Positions 1 to 7,051 of a DNA stretch of 22,223 nucleotides are shown one piece after another (position 1 is the stretch's first letter; every line of letters begins with the position of its first letter). Below the pieces are notes generated by a model. The model had not been told where the DNA came from. It saw nothing but the letters and a program-made list of their open reading frames with translations, and did not search any database. The stretch is from positions 1 to 22,223 of the forward strand of contig JAZSQJ010000073.1 of the NCBI GenBank assembly GCA_045537905.1, written 5' to 3'. The translations under genes and the position numbers were made by a program. This DNA comes from SIG636 sp045537905. GTDB lineage: Bacteria > Bacillota > Clostridia > Oscillospirales > CAG-382.

Positions 1-15
1 AAAACTGTAATACCA

Positions 16-41
16 CCCCACAAAAATATATTTTTGTGGGG
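16..41. terminator. Perfect 26-nt palindrome, possible bidirectional terminator
   Basis: Two 13-nt arms (CCCCACAAAAATA and its complement) abut with no spacer, giving a GC-capped, A/T-centred hairpin. It lies at the window edge, so the gene it would serve is out of view. No strong U-tract follows on either strand, so terminator is only one reading; a protein-binding palindrome is another. Confidence 0.4.
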
Positions 42-84
42 ACCCCGGAGTACTGTAAGCCGAGGTTCGTTTTGAACGGAAAAA

Positions 85-129
85 CAAATAAAATGCAGAA
101 AATTCAGGGATGCCTTCCCTGAATTTTCT
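85..129 (-). terminator. Intrinsic terminator reading leftward, likely for the spoIIA operon
   Basis: A perfect 14-bp stem (97-110 with 116-129, 5-nt loop) is followed on the minus strand by a U-rich tract (ATTTTATTTGTTTTT). It lies downstream of sigF, about 300 nt beyond its stop, with no gene between. The sequence to its left (GTACTGTAAG, CGAGGTTCG, then an A-rich tract) resembles the elements at 4603-5024, so it may be a diverged partial third copy. Confidence 0.55.
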
Positions 130-188
130 ACTTTAGAATAATTGTATTTTGTTCTTTTTCGTGTTCTGTGCCTTTGTCAGCGGTCTGA

Positions 189-222
189 GGGGCTGTAAAA
201 AACCAAAGTTTTTTACAGCCCC
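189..222. terminator. 14-bp hairpin, possible terminator
   Basis: GGGGCTGTAAAAAA pairs perfectly with TTTTTTACAGCCCC around a 6-nt loop. GGGGCTG/CAGCCCC-type stems recur in this window (15310-15335, and a related GGGGTTGTCTC stem at 9367-9411), always between genes. It lies between the sigF-proximal GTGAAG array and the terminator at 85-129. Confidence 0.45.
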
Positions 223-420
223 AACTAAGTTTGCCCTAAAGGGCAAGTGAAGTTTACTTCGTAAGTGAAGTTGCCCTACGGGCAGTGAAGTTTTGCCTAC
301 GGCAAAGTGAGGGCAAACTTTACTTCACTTGGTCTGAAAGACCAAACTTCACTGCGAGTAGAACGAGCAACTTCACTTTTGCTTTGGCAAAAACTTCACT
401 GTGAGCGTAGCGAACAACTT
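223..420. repeat. GTGAAG/CTTCAC palindromic array, copy 1
   Basis: Short hairpins (stems such as TTGCCC/GGGCAA, TTAC/GTAA, TTTTGCC/GGCAAA, TTGGTCT/AGACCAA) are joined by a constant GTGAAG linker. The first part reads GTGAAG on the plus strand; from about 310 onward the linker appears inverted as CTTCAC. The array starts with AACTAAGTTTGCC and ends with AACTTAA, almost touching the sigF stop codon at 428. A shorter copy with the same first four units lies at 16116-16214. The stretch 1-427 holds no credible coding sequence. Confidence 0.75.
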
Positions 421-427
421 AACCTCG

Positions 428-1123
428 TTACAGCATCTCTTCTCTGAGCCTTGCCATTATTTTCTTCTCCAAACGGGAGACCTTTACCTGGGTAAGACCC
501 AAAACCTTGGCAGTGGCGGCTTGGGACATCCCCTTGTAATAGCGGAGCAACACTATTTTACGCTCCGTTTCGGGCAGCTTGTCCACCGCCTGTCTGAGCG
601 CCAGCGCATCGCTGAAGCTTGCCACGTTGTCCGTCCACAGGGTCTCCTCCAGGGACAGCTCGCCCTCTCCGCTTTCGTGGATGGAGCAGACCGCGCTGGT
701 TGCATCCAGTGCCCTTACCGCCTCCTCCTCGCTCATTCCGCTTATCCGTGCCAGCTCCGATATCTGAGGCTCTCTTCCCGTTTCCGTCAGTATCCGCTGT
801 TTTTCTCTGCAAAGCAGGGCGCTTTTCCGTTTAAGCTCACGGCTGACCTTTATTATCCCATCGTCACGGAGATGCTTTTTTATCTCGCCGCAGATAAGGG
901 GCACCGCATAGGTGGAAAAGCGGGTGCCGTACTCACAGTCGTAGCCTCTTATGGCTTTTATCAGACCTATGGTGCCTATCTGTATCAGGTCCTCCACCTC
1001 CGTACCCCTGTCACGGAAGCGAACCGCCAAGGCCTTCACCAGCCCCATATTATCCTCTACCAGCACCGCAAGGGCATCCTTGTCCCCCTCTCTGGCAGAC
1101 TTAAAAAGTGCCGGCTCGTTCAT
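428..1123 (-). CDS. sigF: RNA polymerase sporulation sigma factor SigF
   Basis: 231 residues, a normal length for the family. Sigma-70 region 2 is clear: a DLIQIGTIGLIKAI core-binding segment, then a GTRFSTYAVPLICGEIKKHLRDDG stretch with promoter-melting character. Region 3 lies around GREPQISELARISGMSEEE. Region 4 ends in a helix-turn-helix at about residues 200-225 (SQAATAKVLGLTQVKVSRLE). In known spore formers SigF directs early forespore transcription and is held inactive by SpoIIAB. The ATG overlaps the spoIIAB stop by 4 nt, and the SpoIIAA and SpoIIAB genes immediately upstream settle the assignment over SigG, which is close in sequence. The ribosome binding site is weak, consistent with translational coupling. 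Confidence 0.95.
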   Translation of the reverse strand: MNEPALFKSAREGDKDALAVLVEDNMGLVKALAVRFRDRGTEVEDLIQIGTIGLIKAIRGYDCEYGTRFSTYAVPLICGEIKKHLRDDGIIKVSRELKRKSALLCREKQRILTETGREPQISELARISGMSEEEAVRALDATSAVCSIHESGEGELSLEETLWTDNVASFSDALALRQAVDKLPETERKIVLLRYYKGMSQAATAKVLGLTQVKVSRLEKKIMARLREEML

Positions 1124-1593
1124 AGTCTACCAACGCCTATACGCTTGGTCAGCGCCACCGTGGTGCCCTTCCCCTTATGGGAGCGTACCTTAAGTCCGTC
1201 ACAAAAGGCGTCCATAACGGTAAAGCCCATTCCGCTACGCTCGCCTGCGGGGTCGCTGGTATACATAGGCAGCATAGCCGTGCTTAGGTCCTCTATACCG
1301 CAGCCCCTGTCCTTTATCTCTATCACCACCCTTCCGTCGGCAAACATCTTGCCCTTAAGCTGTATCTCGCCCTTGCCCCCCATATCCCTGTAGGCGTGGA
1401 CTATACAGTTTGTTACCGCCTCCGAAACGGCTGTTTTTATATCGCTAAGCTCGCTTACCGTCGGGTCAAGACGAGCTACAAAGGCACTTACCACCATACG
1501 GGCAAAGGACTCGTTTACGCTTTTTGCCTCAAAGCTGCACTTAAACACGTCTATGGCTTTTTTGTTTTTCTTTCTCTCTGCTGTTACGCTCAA
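1120..1593 (-). CDS. spoIIAB: Anti-sigma F factor SpoIIAB (serine kinase)
   Basis: GHKL-type ATPase that binds and inhibits SigF and phosphorylates SpoIIAA. The N box is visible as SEAVTNCIVHAY, followed by the G1 box DRGCGI and G2 box GMGFTVMDAF. I place the start at a TTG (codon at 1591-1593): it overlaps the spoIIAA stop as TTGA and has an AGAAGGGGG ribosome binding site 9 nt upstream, giving 157 residues against about 146 in Bacillus subtilis. Any start further upstream would run deep into spoIIAA in another frame and add unrelated sequence. The gene overlaps both neighbours by 4 nt, so the three proteins are probably made by coupled translation. Confidence 0.93.
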   Translation of the reverse strand: MSVTAERKKNKKAIDVFKCSFEAKSVNESFARMVVSAFVARLDPTVSELSDIKTAVSEAVTNCIVHAYRDMGGKGEIQLKGKMFADGRVVIEIKDRGCGIEDLSTAMLPMYTSDPAGERSGMGFTVMDAFCDGLKVRSHKGKGTTVALTKRIGVGRL

Positions 1594-1910
1594 GCTGTTG
1601 TACCCCCTTCTATTTTGATAATAGCCCCAAGACCTGCCAGCGCCATTATTCGCTCCACCGCCCCTGACGCCTCCCCTATAACAAGCTCTGCGCCCAGGGA
1701 CCTTGCCTTTTTGTACCTGCCCATTATCAGTCCCAGACCCGAGGAGTCGCAAAAGTACACGTCACCCAGGTCAAGGACCACCTTACGGGGTGCCGTCTCC
1801 TCTATGATGGCGTCTATCTCCTGCCTTGCCCTTGCCGCACCGTGATGGTCCAGCTCGCCGAGAAGCCTTACCGTAAGCACGCCTGTGTTTTCCTTGGCTG
1901 TTATTTCCAC
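1590..1910 (-). CDS. spoIIAA: Anti-anti-sigma F factor SpoIIAA
   Basis: 106-residue STAS-domain protein. The segment VVLDLGDVYFCDSSGLGLIMG (about residues 44-64) contains the DSSG motif whose serine is the phosphorylation site in this family. The unphosphorylated form binds SpoIIAB and frees SigF; SpoIIE, not in this window, normally dephosphorylates it. The start is GTG, with AAGGAGG 9 nt upstream. First gene of the spoIIA operon. I could not identify a convincing SigH promoter in the short gap to the divergent NIF3 gene. Confidence 0.95.
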   Translation of the reverse strand: MEITAKENTGVLTVRLLGELDHHGAARARQEIDAIIEETAPRKVVLDLGDVYFCDSSGLGLIMGRYKKARSLGAELVIGEASGAVERIMALAGLGAIIKIEGGTTA

Positions 1911-1978
1911 TGTTCAAAACCTCCTTGCACCCTATTGTACTACCCGGGTGCCGTATTTTTTGTCAGTTTGTGACGGCG

Positions 1979-2007
1979 TTGACAAATAGGGCTTTTAGGG
2001 TTATAAT
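1979..2007 (+). promoter_or_regulatory. Sigma-A promoter for the NIF3-rqcH pair
   Basis: TTGACA (1979-1984) and TATAAT (2002-2007) match the consensus perfectly with a 17-nt spacer. The start codon of the NIF3-family gene is 23 nt beyond the -10 box. Confidence 0.9.
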
Positions 2008-2029
2008 TAGCCGTAAGGAGTTGATATTT

Positions 2030-2782
2030 ATGGCAACGATAAAACAAGTAGAAGATTTTTTGGATGCCCGTATACCCCGCAGTCTGTCAGTACCCGGCGA
2101 CCCCGACGGCACAGCCCTTTGTCTTGGCTACGACAGGCAGGTTACAAGGGTGGTTACCGCCCTCGACGTTACCGTAGAGGCTATTGAGTTTGCCAAGGAA
2201 AAAGGGGCAGAGCTGATAATCAGTCACCATCCCTCTATTTATTCCCCTCTCAAAAGCATTACGGAAAAGGACGCCGTTGGCAAGCGTATACTTGCGGCTG
2301 TGGCGGCAGGTGTAAGCCTTATGTCCTACCACACCAGGCTGGATGCGGTAGAGGGAGGCGTTAACGACAGGCTGTGTGAGCTGCTTGGGGTTACCCGGGC
2401 GGAGCCCTTTGATATAGGGCTTGGCAGGGTAGGCTGTCTTGACAGGGAGTACGGCTTTGAGGAGTTTTGCGCTAAGGTCAAGACCGCCCTTGGTACCGAA
2501 AACGTTACGGGCATAAACAGCGGCAAGCCCGTACACAGGATAGCTATCCTTGGGGGCAGCGGCAAGGGCAGCTTTGACGACGCCGTTGCAACGGGGGCAG
2601 ACACCTACCTGACGGGGGAGGTTATACACAGCACTATGCTGGATGCAAGGGAGCAGGGCATTAACCTTGTGTGTGCCACCCACTACAGGACAGAGTCCCC
2701 CGTTATATCGGTTATAGGCAAATTCCTTAAGGAAGGCTTTGCCGATATAGAGGTATTTGAATTTTACGATAACCAGCTTTAA
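2030..2782 (+). CDS. NIF3/DUF34-family dinuclear metal protein
   Basis: 250 residues, the short NIF3 form without the inserted PII-like domain. Expected metal-ligand motifs are present: IISHHPSIY near the N-terminal third, SYHTRLDAVEGGVND in the middle, and ATHYRTE near the C-terminus. Some family members are annotated as GTP cyclohydrolase I type 2, but the physiological reaction is unsettled, so I give no gene symbol. The ATG has TAAGGAG about 9 nt upstream and follows a consensus promoter; an in-frame extension upstream would cross that promoter and is unlikely. The next gene, rqcH, begins 14 nt after the stop, so the two are probably cotranscribed. Confidence 0.9.
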   Translation: MATIKQVEDFLDARIPRSLSVPGDPDGTALCLGYDRQVTRVVTALDVTVEAIEFAKEKGAELIISHHPSIYSPLKSITEKDAVGKRILAAVAAGVSLMSYHTRLDAVEGGVNDRLCELLGVTRAEPFDIGLGRVGCLDREYGFEEFCAKVKTALGTENVTGINSGKPVHRIAILGGSGKGSFDDAVATGADTYLTGEVIHSTMLDAREQGINLVCATHYRTESPVISVIGKFLKEGFADIEVFEFYDNQL

Positions 2783-2796
2783 GGAGCGTGTAACAC

Positions 2797-4518
2797 TTGG
2801 CAATAGACGGTATGTTTTGCGCCCGTCTGGCAGAGGAGCTGTCTCTGCTTACGGGAGCAAAGATTGAAAAGATAAATCAAACGGGGGACGAGGAGATTGT
2901 TTTGCGTCTCTACGGCGAGGGCAAAAAGCACAACCTGCTTTTGTCCGCCTCCAGAAAAAATGCAAGGGTATGCCTTTGCGGAGAGGAGCTTCCGCCCCAA
3001 AACCCTATCCCCACGTCCTTTTGTATGCTGCTGCGTAAGCATCTTATGAACGGCAGGGTAAGCGCGGTGTTTGCGCCGAAGGACGAGCGTATCCTGTGCT
3101 TTGATATAGAAAGCAGAGACGAGCTTGGCTATCTGTGCCGCCGCCGTATTTATGCGGAGCTTATGGGCAAGTACAGCAACCTGCTGCTTACGGATATTGA
3201 AAGCGGCAAGGTGCTGGGTGCCCTGTACCAGACGGATATAACCTTTGCGGCAAGGACTGTTTTGGTAGGACTTCCCTACGAGGGGCCCCCTAAGCAGGAT
3301 AAGCTGTCGCCCTCCGACGTAAGCAGGGCGCAGTTTTTGGAGCTTTGCGAAAGGAACGGCGAAAGGACTGCGGCAGACTTTTTTCTTAAGACCTTTGCCT
3401 GCTTCTCCCCCCTTACGGCAAGGGAGGCGGCGGCAAGAGCAGGTGCCGAGGGCAAGACCGTAGGCGACAGCGATGCCGCCAAGCTTTGGGACGGCTTTGA
3501 GTCTATACTGAAGGGCAGCGTATACCCTTGCCGTGTATGTGACGGGGACGGGCACGCCGTAGCCTTTTCCTACACCAAGCTGACCCAATACGGAGAAGGC
3601 TTTACCCTGATAAAAGAGGAAAGCCTGTCCGCACTGCTGTGGGCGTACTTTGAGGAAAAGGGCAAGCAGGAAAACCACGACAGGCACAGTGCGGATATAC
3701 AAAGGCTTGTCTCTACCATCCGTGCAAGGCTTGAGAAGAAGGCGGCACTGCAGGCAGACGCCCTTAAGGACTGCGAGCAGAAGGAGGAGCTTCGCCGATG
3801 CGGCGATATGATTATCGCAAACATCTATCTGCTAAAGCAGGGGATGGAAAAGGCAACCCTTTACGATTACGAAACGGAAAAGGAATACGAGGTGAAGCTG
3901 GACAAACGCTTGAATCCTGCCGCCAACGCCAAGGTGTACTACAAAAAGTACACCAAGCTTAAGCACGCAGAGACGGCAATGAGCGAGCAGCTTACCAAAA
4001 CAGCCGCCGAGCTTGCCTATATAGACACCGTTGCCGACGCCATAAAGCGCGCGGAAAGCGATGCGGAGTTTGACGATATAAGGGCAGAACTGGAGGAGGC
4101 AGGCTATATAAGGACAAAAAAAGGAGGAAAGCGTAAAAAACAGCTTTCCCGCCCCTTTGAGTACGTGGTTGACGGCGGCTACCTGGTAAGGGTAGGCAGA
4201 AACAACGTACAGAACGACGCCCTTACCTTTTCCGCAAGCAAGGGGGATATATGGTTCCACGTAAAGAACGCCCCGGGCTCTCATACCGTAATGTATGCAG
4301 GGGGCGAGGAGCCCTCGGCAAGAGCCTATACCCAGGCGGCAATGATAGCGGCATACCACTCCTCGCTGACGGGCTCCCCCTCGGTGGCAGTGGATTACGC
4401 CCCCGTAAGGTTTGTTAAAAAGCCGGGCGGCAGTGCCCCGGGCTTTGTAAATTACACCCATTTTTACACCGCCTACGTAGACGGGATATTACCCACGGAC
4501 GTTGTTAAGAAAAAATAA
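2797..4518 (+). CDS. rqcH: Ribosome quality control factor RqcH (NFACT/Rqc2 family)
   Basis: 573 residues, typical of the NFACT family (also annotated as fibronectin-binding protein FbpA/YloA). The order is NFACT-N (about 1-200), a helix-hairpin-helix region, a charged coiled-coil region (about 285-440), then NFACT-R (about 450-560) with GRNNVQND and DIWFHVKNAPGSHTV. In bacteria RqcH binds stalled 50S subunits and recruits tRNA-Ala to add alanine tails. The start is TTG with AAGGAG 10 nt upstream. With that start, the position of the conserved Asp97-Arg98 pair is occupied by Glu97-Arg98 (in KDERIL), a conservative difference. A hairpin terminator follows directly. Confidence 0.93.
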   Translation: MAIDGMFCARLAEELSLLTGAKIEKINQTGDEEIVLRLYGEGKKHNLLLSASRKNARVCLCGEELPPQNPIPTSFCMLLRKHLMNGRVSAVFAPKDERILCFDIESRDELGYLCRRRIYAELMGKYSNLLLTDIESGKVLGALYQTDITFAARTVLVGLPYEGPPKQDKLSPSDVSRAQFLELCERNGERTAADFFLKTFACFSPLTAREAAARAGAEGKTVGDSDAAKLWDGFESILKGSVYPCRVCDGDGHAVAFSYTKLTQYGEGFTLIKEESLSALLWAYFEEKGKQENHDRHSADIQRLVSTIRARLEKKAALQADALKDCEQKEELRRCGDMIIANIYLLKQGMEKATLYDYETEKEYEVKLDKRLNPAANAKVYYKKYTKLKHAETAMSEQLTKTAAELAYIDTVADAIKRAESDAEFDDIRAELEEAGYIRTKKGGKRKKQLSRPFEYVVDGGYLVRVGRNNVQNDALTFSASKGDIWFHVKNAPGSHTVMYAGGEEPSARAYTQAAMIAAYHSSLTGSPSVAVDYAPVRFVKKPGGSAPGFVNYTHFYTAYVDGILPTDVVKKK

Positions 4519-4533
4519 TTAATACAAAAACGT

Positions 4534-4569
4534 AAAGAGTGGTTTTAACGCCACTCTTTGCTGTTTTTA
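4534..4569 (+). terminator. Intrinsic terminator after rqcH
   Basis: AAAGAGTGG pairs with CCACTCTTT around an 8-nt loop and is followed by GCTGTTTTTAT. It begins 15 nt after the rqcH stop. Confidence 0.8.
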
Positions 4570-4602
4570 TAAACAAAAAATCAATTGAAAAACAACGCAA
4601 AG

Positions 4603-4803
4603 GCATAACAGTAAGATAAAGCCGCAAAGCGCAGAAAAAGAGGGCGGATGGGGCGAACCGAAGCCGCCCGCTGTACTTAGTACTGCAAGGCGAGGTTCGT
4701 CACAAGCAAGAAAATATAAAATATAAAAAGCAAAAAGCGGCTTCATGCCGCTCTTTGCTACTATACAAATAAAAATCAAATTTTCTTGCGCTCCACACCT
4801 TTT
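4603..4803 (-). repeat. Structured intergenic element, unit A of a tandem pair
   Basis: Shares with unit B (4823-5024) an ATAAAGCCGCAAAG block, GCAGAAAAAGAGGGCGGA, a central GTACTTAGTAC mini-palindrome followed by TGCAAG, an AT-rich tract (AATATAAAAAG), a unit-specific hairpin, and the ending TGCGCTCCACACCTTTT. The mini-palindrome is flanked by GCGAACC (4653-4659) and GGTTCGT (4694-4700), which pair. On the minus strand a GCGGC/GCCGC hairpin (4730-4758) is followed by TTTTTATATTTT, so the unit contains a leftward intrinsic terminator. No coding sequence is evident in 4519-5038. Confidence 0.7.
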
Positions 4804-4822
4804 GAAAGAGCGGTAAAGGGAA

Positions 4823-5024
4823 GGGCGTAACGGATAGATAAAGCCGCAAAGTGCAGAAAAAGAGGGCGGATTAGTCGTTTTTGACCCGCCGCTGTACTAA
4901 GTACTGCAAGCGGTCAAAAACGGCTAAAGCAAAAATAATAAAATATAAAAAGATAAATGGAGCAAAAAGCTCCATTTATCAACCAAAATTAATCAAAGAA
5001 TATTTTTGCGCTCCACACCTTTTT
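4823..5024 (-). repeat. Structured intergenic element, unit B of a tandem pair
   Basis: Same order of parts as unit A, with a period of roughly 220 nt. Here the arms flanking GTACTAAGTAC are CGTTTTTGACC (4876-4886) and GGTCAAAAACG (4912-4922), a perfect 11-bp stem extendable outward to TTAG/CTAA. The arms differ from those of unit A on both sides yet still pair, which argues for a conserved fold. The unit ends 15 nt before the stop codon of the lipoprotein gene at 5039. Confidence 0.7.
4930..4980 (-). terminator. Intrinsic terminator of the beta-helix lipoprotein gene
   Basis: A perfect 12-bp stem (GATAAATGGAGC with GCTCCATTTATC, A5 loop on the plus strand) is followed on the minus strand by TTTTTATATTTTATTATTTTT. 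It lies about 60 nt downstream of the stop at 5039 and is the hairpin of repeat unit B. Confidence 0.8.
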
Positions 5025-5038
5025 ATGCGCTTTGCCTG

Positions 5039-6910
5039 CTATCTGGTTTGGGTTACAACATTGCTTTGGGTAAAGGTCAATACCGCCGTGCCTCCCGTAA
5101 ACGCCACGCCCTCCCCGTAATACAAGCCGCCGCAGGCCTTTTCACCCGTGGGGGTTACTCCTGTGTAAAGGGTGTAGCTGCCGCCTATCTCAAGCTCGGG
5201 CACGGAAATTGTAATAGAGCGTGCGGACTTTGTAAGGCTGTAACAGAAGATTGCCTTACCCTCGCTATCGGCAAGAGCAACGGTGCTGCCTGCGGTAAGC
5301 CCGCTGTTTACTACAAGCACTGCGCTGTTTTGCTTACTGCCTGCCTGGGGGTTTTCCAGCATATCGCCGCTGCCTGCCGCTACCACGATACCGCCGTTTA
5401 TAAGTCTGGAGCCGTCCGCATCTATGGCGCTGTTGCCGTTACCGCTGCCCTCCACCGCAAGGAAGCCGCCGTTTACGGTAAGGGTGCCGTTGGAGTCAAC
5501 ACCGTCGCCCCCTGCGCATACGTACACACTGCCGCCGTTGACGTTAATTTTGTTATCGGCGTTGGCGTTACCGGGGCGGTTGAAGCCGCCGTCGCCGCTG
5601 GTTGCGTTGATACCGTCGTCGGAGGCGGTAAGGCTGAGAACGCCATCGTTTATATCCACGCTCTTGCCCTCAAGCGCCTCGTAGCTCCTGCTTACCGTAA
5701 GAGTGGTCTTGCCTATGGTCAAAGCACCGTCGGCGTGGACGCCGTCGTCCCCGGAGTCAAGACTAAGGGTACCGCCTGTAATGCTTAAGTCTCCGTTGCT
5801 GTGCAGTGCATCGTCTGTGGACTTTATGCTTATAGTACCGCCGCTTATGCTTAGCGTTGCCGCCTTTATGCCCTTACTGCTAAGGTCGGCGTTTGTAACG
5901 ACAGTCTCTGCTACGGGCTGAAGCATATCGTCCCGGGACATATCCATACCGGGATCGGGATTAAAGCCGGGGAAACGGTTGCCGCCGTCAGGTCTTTGCG
6001 GTCTTGGTCCGCCGGGCATCTGTCCGCCCCAGTTACCGCCGTTGCTTCCGCCGTTGCTTACAACACCGGTGGTGGTTATATTGATACTGCCCCCGCTTAT
6101 GTCAAGGGTACCGTCGGACTGTATACCGTCCTCCTTGCTGTTAAGGGTAACGGCGCCGCCGCTTATTACCACGGCGCAGTCCGTTTCTGCCCCCGTGGAG
6201 GGTGCCGCCTTGATACAGTCGCCCTCAGAGTTCAGCGCTATAGCACCTTCCGCTATATTGATATCTCCCTCGCTCTCCACGGCGTCACCGCCTGCACTCT
6301 CAACCTTAAGGCTGCCGCCCTCTACCTTGATAAAATCGTTGGCGTGGATACCGTCCTTTACCGCAGATACCACCTTAATGCTGCCGCCCTTAAGGGTGAT
6401 ACCGTCGTCGCTTGCTATGGCGTGGCCGCGCTTGCCCGTTACCGTAAGACTGCCCTCCCCCGTAAACACCAGGTCGTCCTCGGAGAAGAAGGCACCCTTA
6501 AGGCTAGCTTGCTCCGCAGAATACGCCTCGCTGTCCGTAAGGCTGTTTTCACCTACCAGCTTAACGGTGAGAGTCTTGCAGTTTTTAACGTAGACGGCAG
6601 GGCCCGTTGTGCCGCTGATGCTTGCGTTTTGCAGTACCAGCTCCAGCTCCGCCTCCGTATCAATAACCAGCGTGCCCGTAAGCGCCTTGTCTACCGTATA
6701 GCTGCCGCCCTTATTAACGGTAAGCGCTACCTCGGCAGGAGCATCCGTTACCCCGCCCAGAGACTCCTCGGTGCTGACTCCGCCGTCGGTGGAGACGGCA
6801 GAGCCGTCCTCCCCGGAGCCGTCATTGCCCGCCTTGCCGCCGCAAGCCGTAAGAGCAAGAAGCGAGGCAAGAAGGAGAGCAAAAAGCCTTTTTGTTTTAT
6901 TATTGAACAT
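5039..6910 (-). CDS. Large lipoprotein with DUF4353-like carbohydrate-binding/beta-helix repeats
   Basis: 623 residues. A lipoprotein signal peptide ends in LTAC, with the lipidated cysteine at residue 23; an acidic, Gly/Ser-rich linker runs to about residue 55. Residues 60-500 carry many degenerate repeats of the form GGSIxIxSxxDGIHAxG, the pattern of a right-handed parallel beta helix and of proteins annotated as carbohydrate-binding domain-containing (DUF4353). A Gly/Pro/Arg-rich insert (about 285-325) splits the repeat region. The last 100 residues (VLVVNSGL to QSNVV) look like a separate beta domain. The protein should sit on the outer face of the membrane; its ligand cannot be read from sequence. 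The start is ATG with GGAG 7 nt upstream. The gene diverges from the ABC cassette and has its own terminator. Confidence 0.8.
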   Translation of the reverse strand: MFNNKTKRLFALLLASLLALTACGGKAGNDGSGEDGSAVSTDGGVSTEESLGGVTDAPAEVALTVNKGGSYTVDKALTGTLVIDTEAELELVLQNASISGTTGPAVYVKNCKTLTVKLVGENSLTDSEAYSAEQASLKGAFFSEDDLVFTGEGSLTVTGKRGHAIASDDGITLKGGSIKVVSAVKDGIHANDFIKVEGGSLKVESAGGDAVESEGDINIAEGAIALNSEGDCIKAAPSTGAETDCAVVISGGAVTLNSKEDGIQSDGTLDISGGSINITTTGVVSNGGSNGGNWGGQMPGGPRPQRPDGGNRFPGFNPDPGMDMSRDDMLQPVAETVVTNADLSSKGIKAATLSISGGTISIKSTDDALHSNGDLSITGGTLSLDSGDDGVHADGALTIGKTTLTVSRSYEALEGKSVDINDGVLSLTASDDGINATSGDGGFNRPGNANADNKINVNGGSVYVCAGGDGVDSNGTLTVNGGFLAVEGSGNGNSAIDADGSRLINGGIVVAAGSGDMLENPQAGSKQNSAVLVVNSGLTAGSTVALADSEGKAIFCYSLTKSARSITISVPELEIGGSYTLYTGVTPTGEKACGGLYYGEGVAFTGGTAVLTFTQSNVVTQTR

Positions 6911-6998
6911 CTTTTTTCTCCATTCCGTTTAGTACCGCTAAAGGATAGCACTCAAAGGTTAAAAAACCTTTAACACAGTAAAAACTTTCTAAATATTG

Positions 6999-7038
6999 TT
7001 GACTTATCTCCCTTAATCTGATATCATATTGATATCAG
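6999..7038 (+). promoter_or_regulatory. Promoter of the first ABC cassette with overlapping operator palindrome
   Basis: TTGACT (6999-7004) and TATCAT (7022-7027) are spaced by 17 nt. A perfect inverted repeat, CTGATATCA-N3-TGATATCAG (7018-7038), covers the -10 box and the likely transcription start. This placement suggests repression by a dimeric regulator. The start codon is 13 nt further on, after a GAGGAGGGA ribosome binding site. Confidence 0.75.
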
Positions 7039-7051
7039 AGGAGGGACTGCT

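Noticed and set aside
223..420. CRISPR array
   Set aside because: The repeated linker is only about 6-8 nt, spacing is irregular, the intervening pieces are themselves palindromes, orientation flips within the array, and no cas gene is near.
401..1393. Long plus-strand reading frame opposite sigF and spoIIAB
   Set aside because: It is antisense to two clearly recognised genes, has no family resemblance, and has no suitable ribosome binding site.
1911..1978. SigH promoter for the spoIIA operon
   Set aside because: Expected from other spore formers, but I could not find a convincing AGGANNT / GAAT pair with proper spacing in the gap.
5006..6973. Several plus-strand reading frames opposite the large lipoprotein gene
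   Set aside because: They mirror the repetitive codon pattern of the minus-strand gene, whose signal peptide, ribosome site and terminator are all present.
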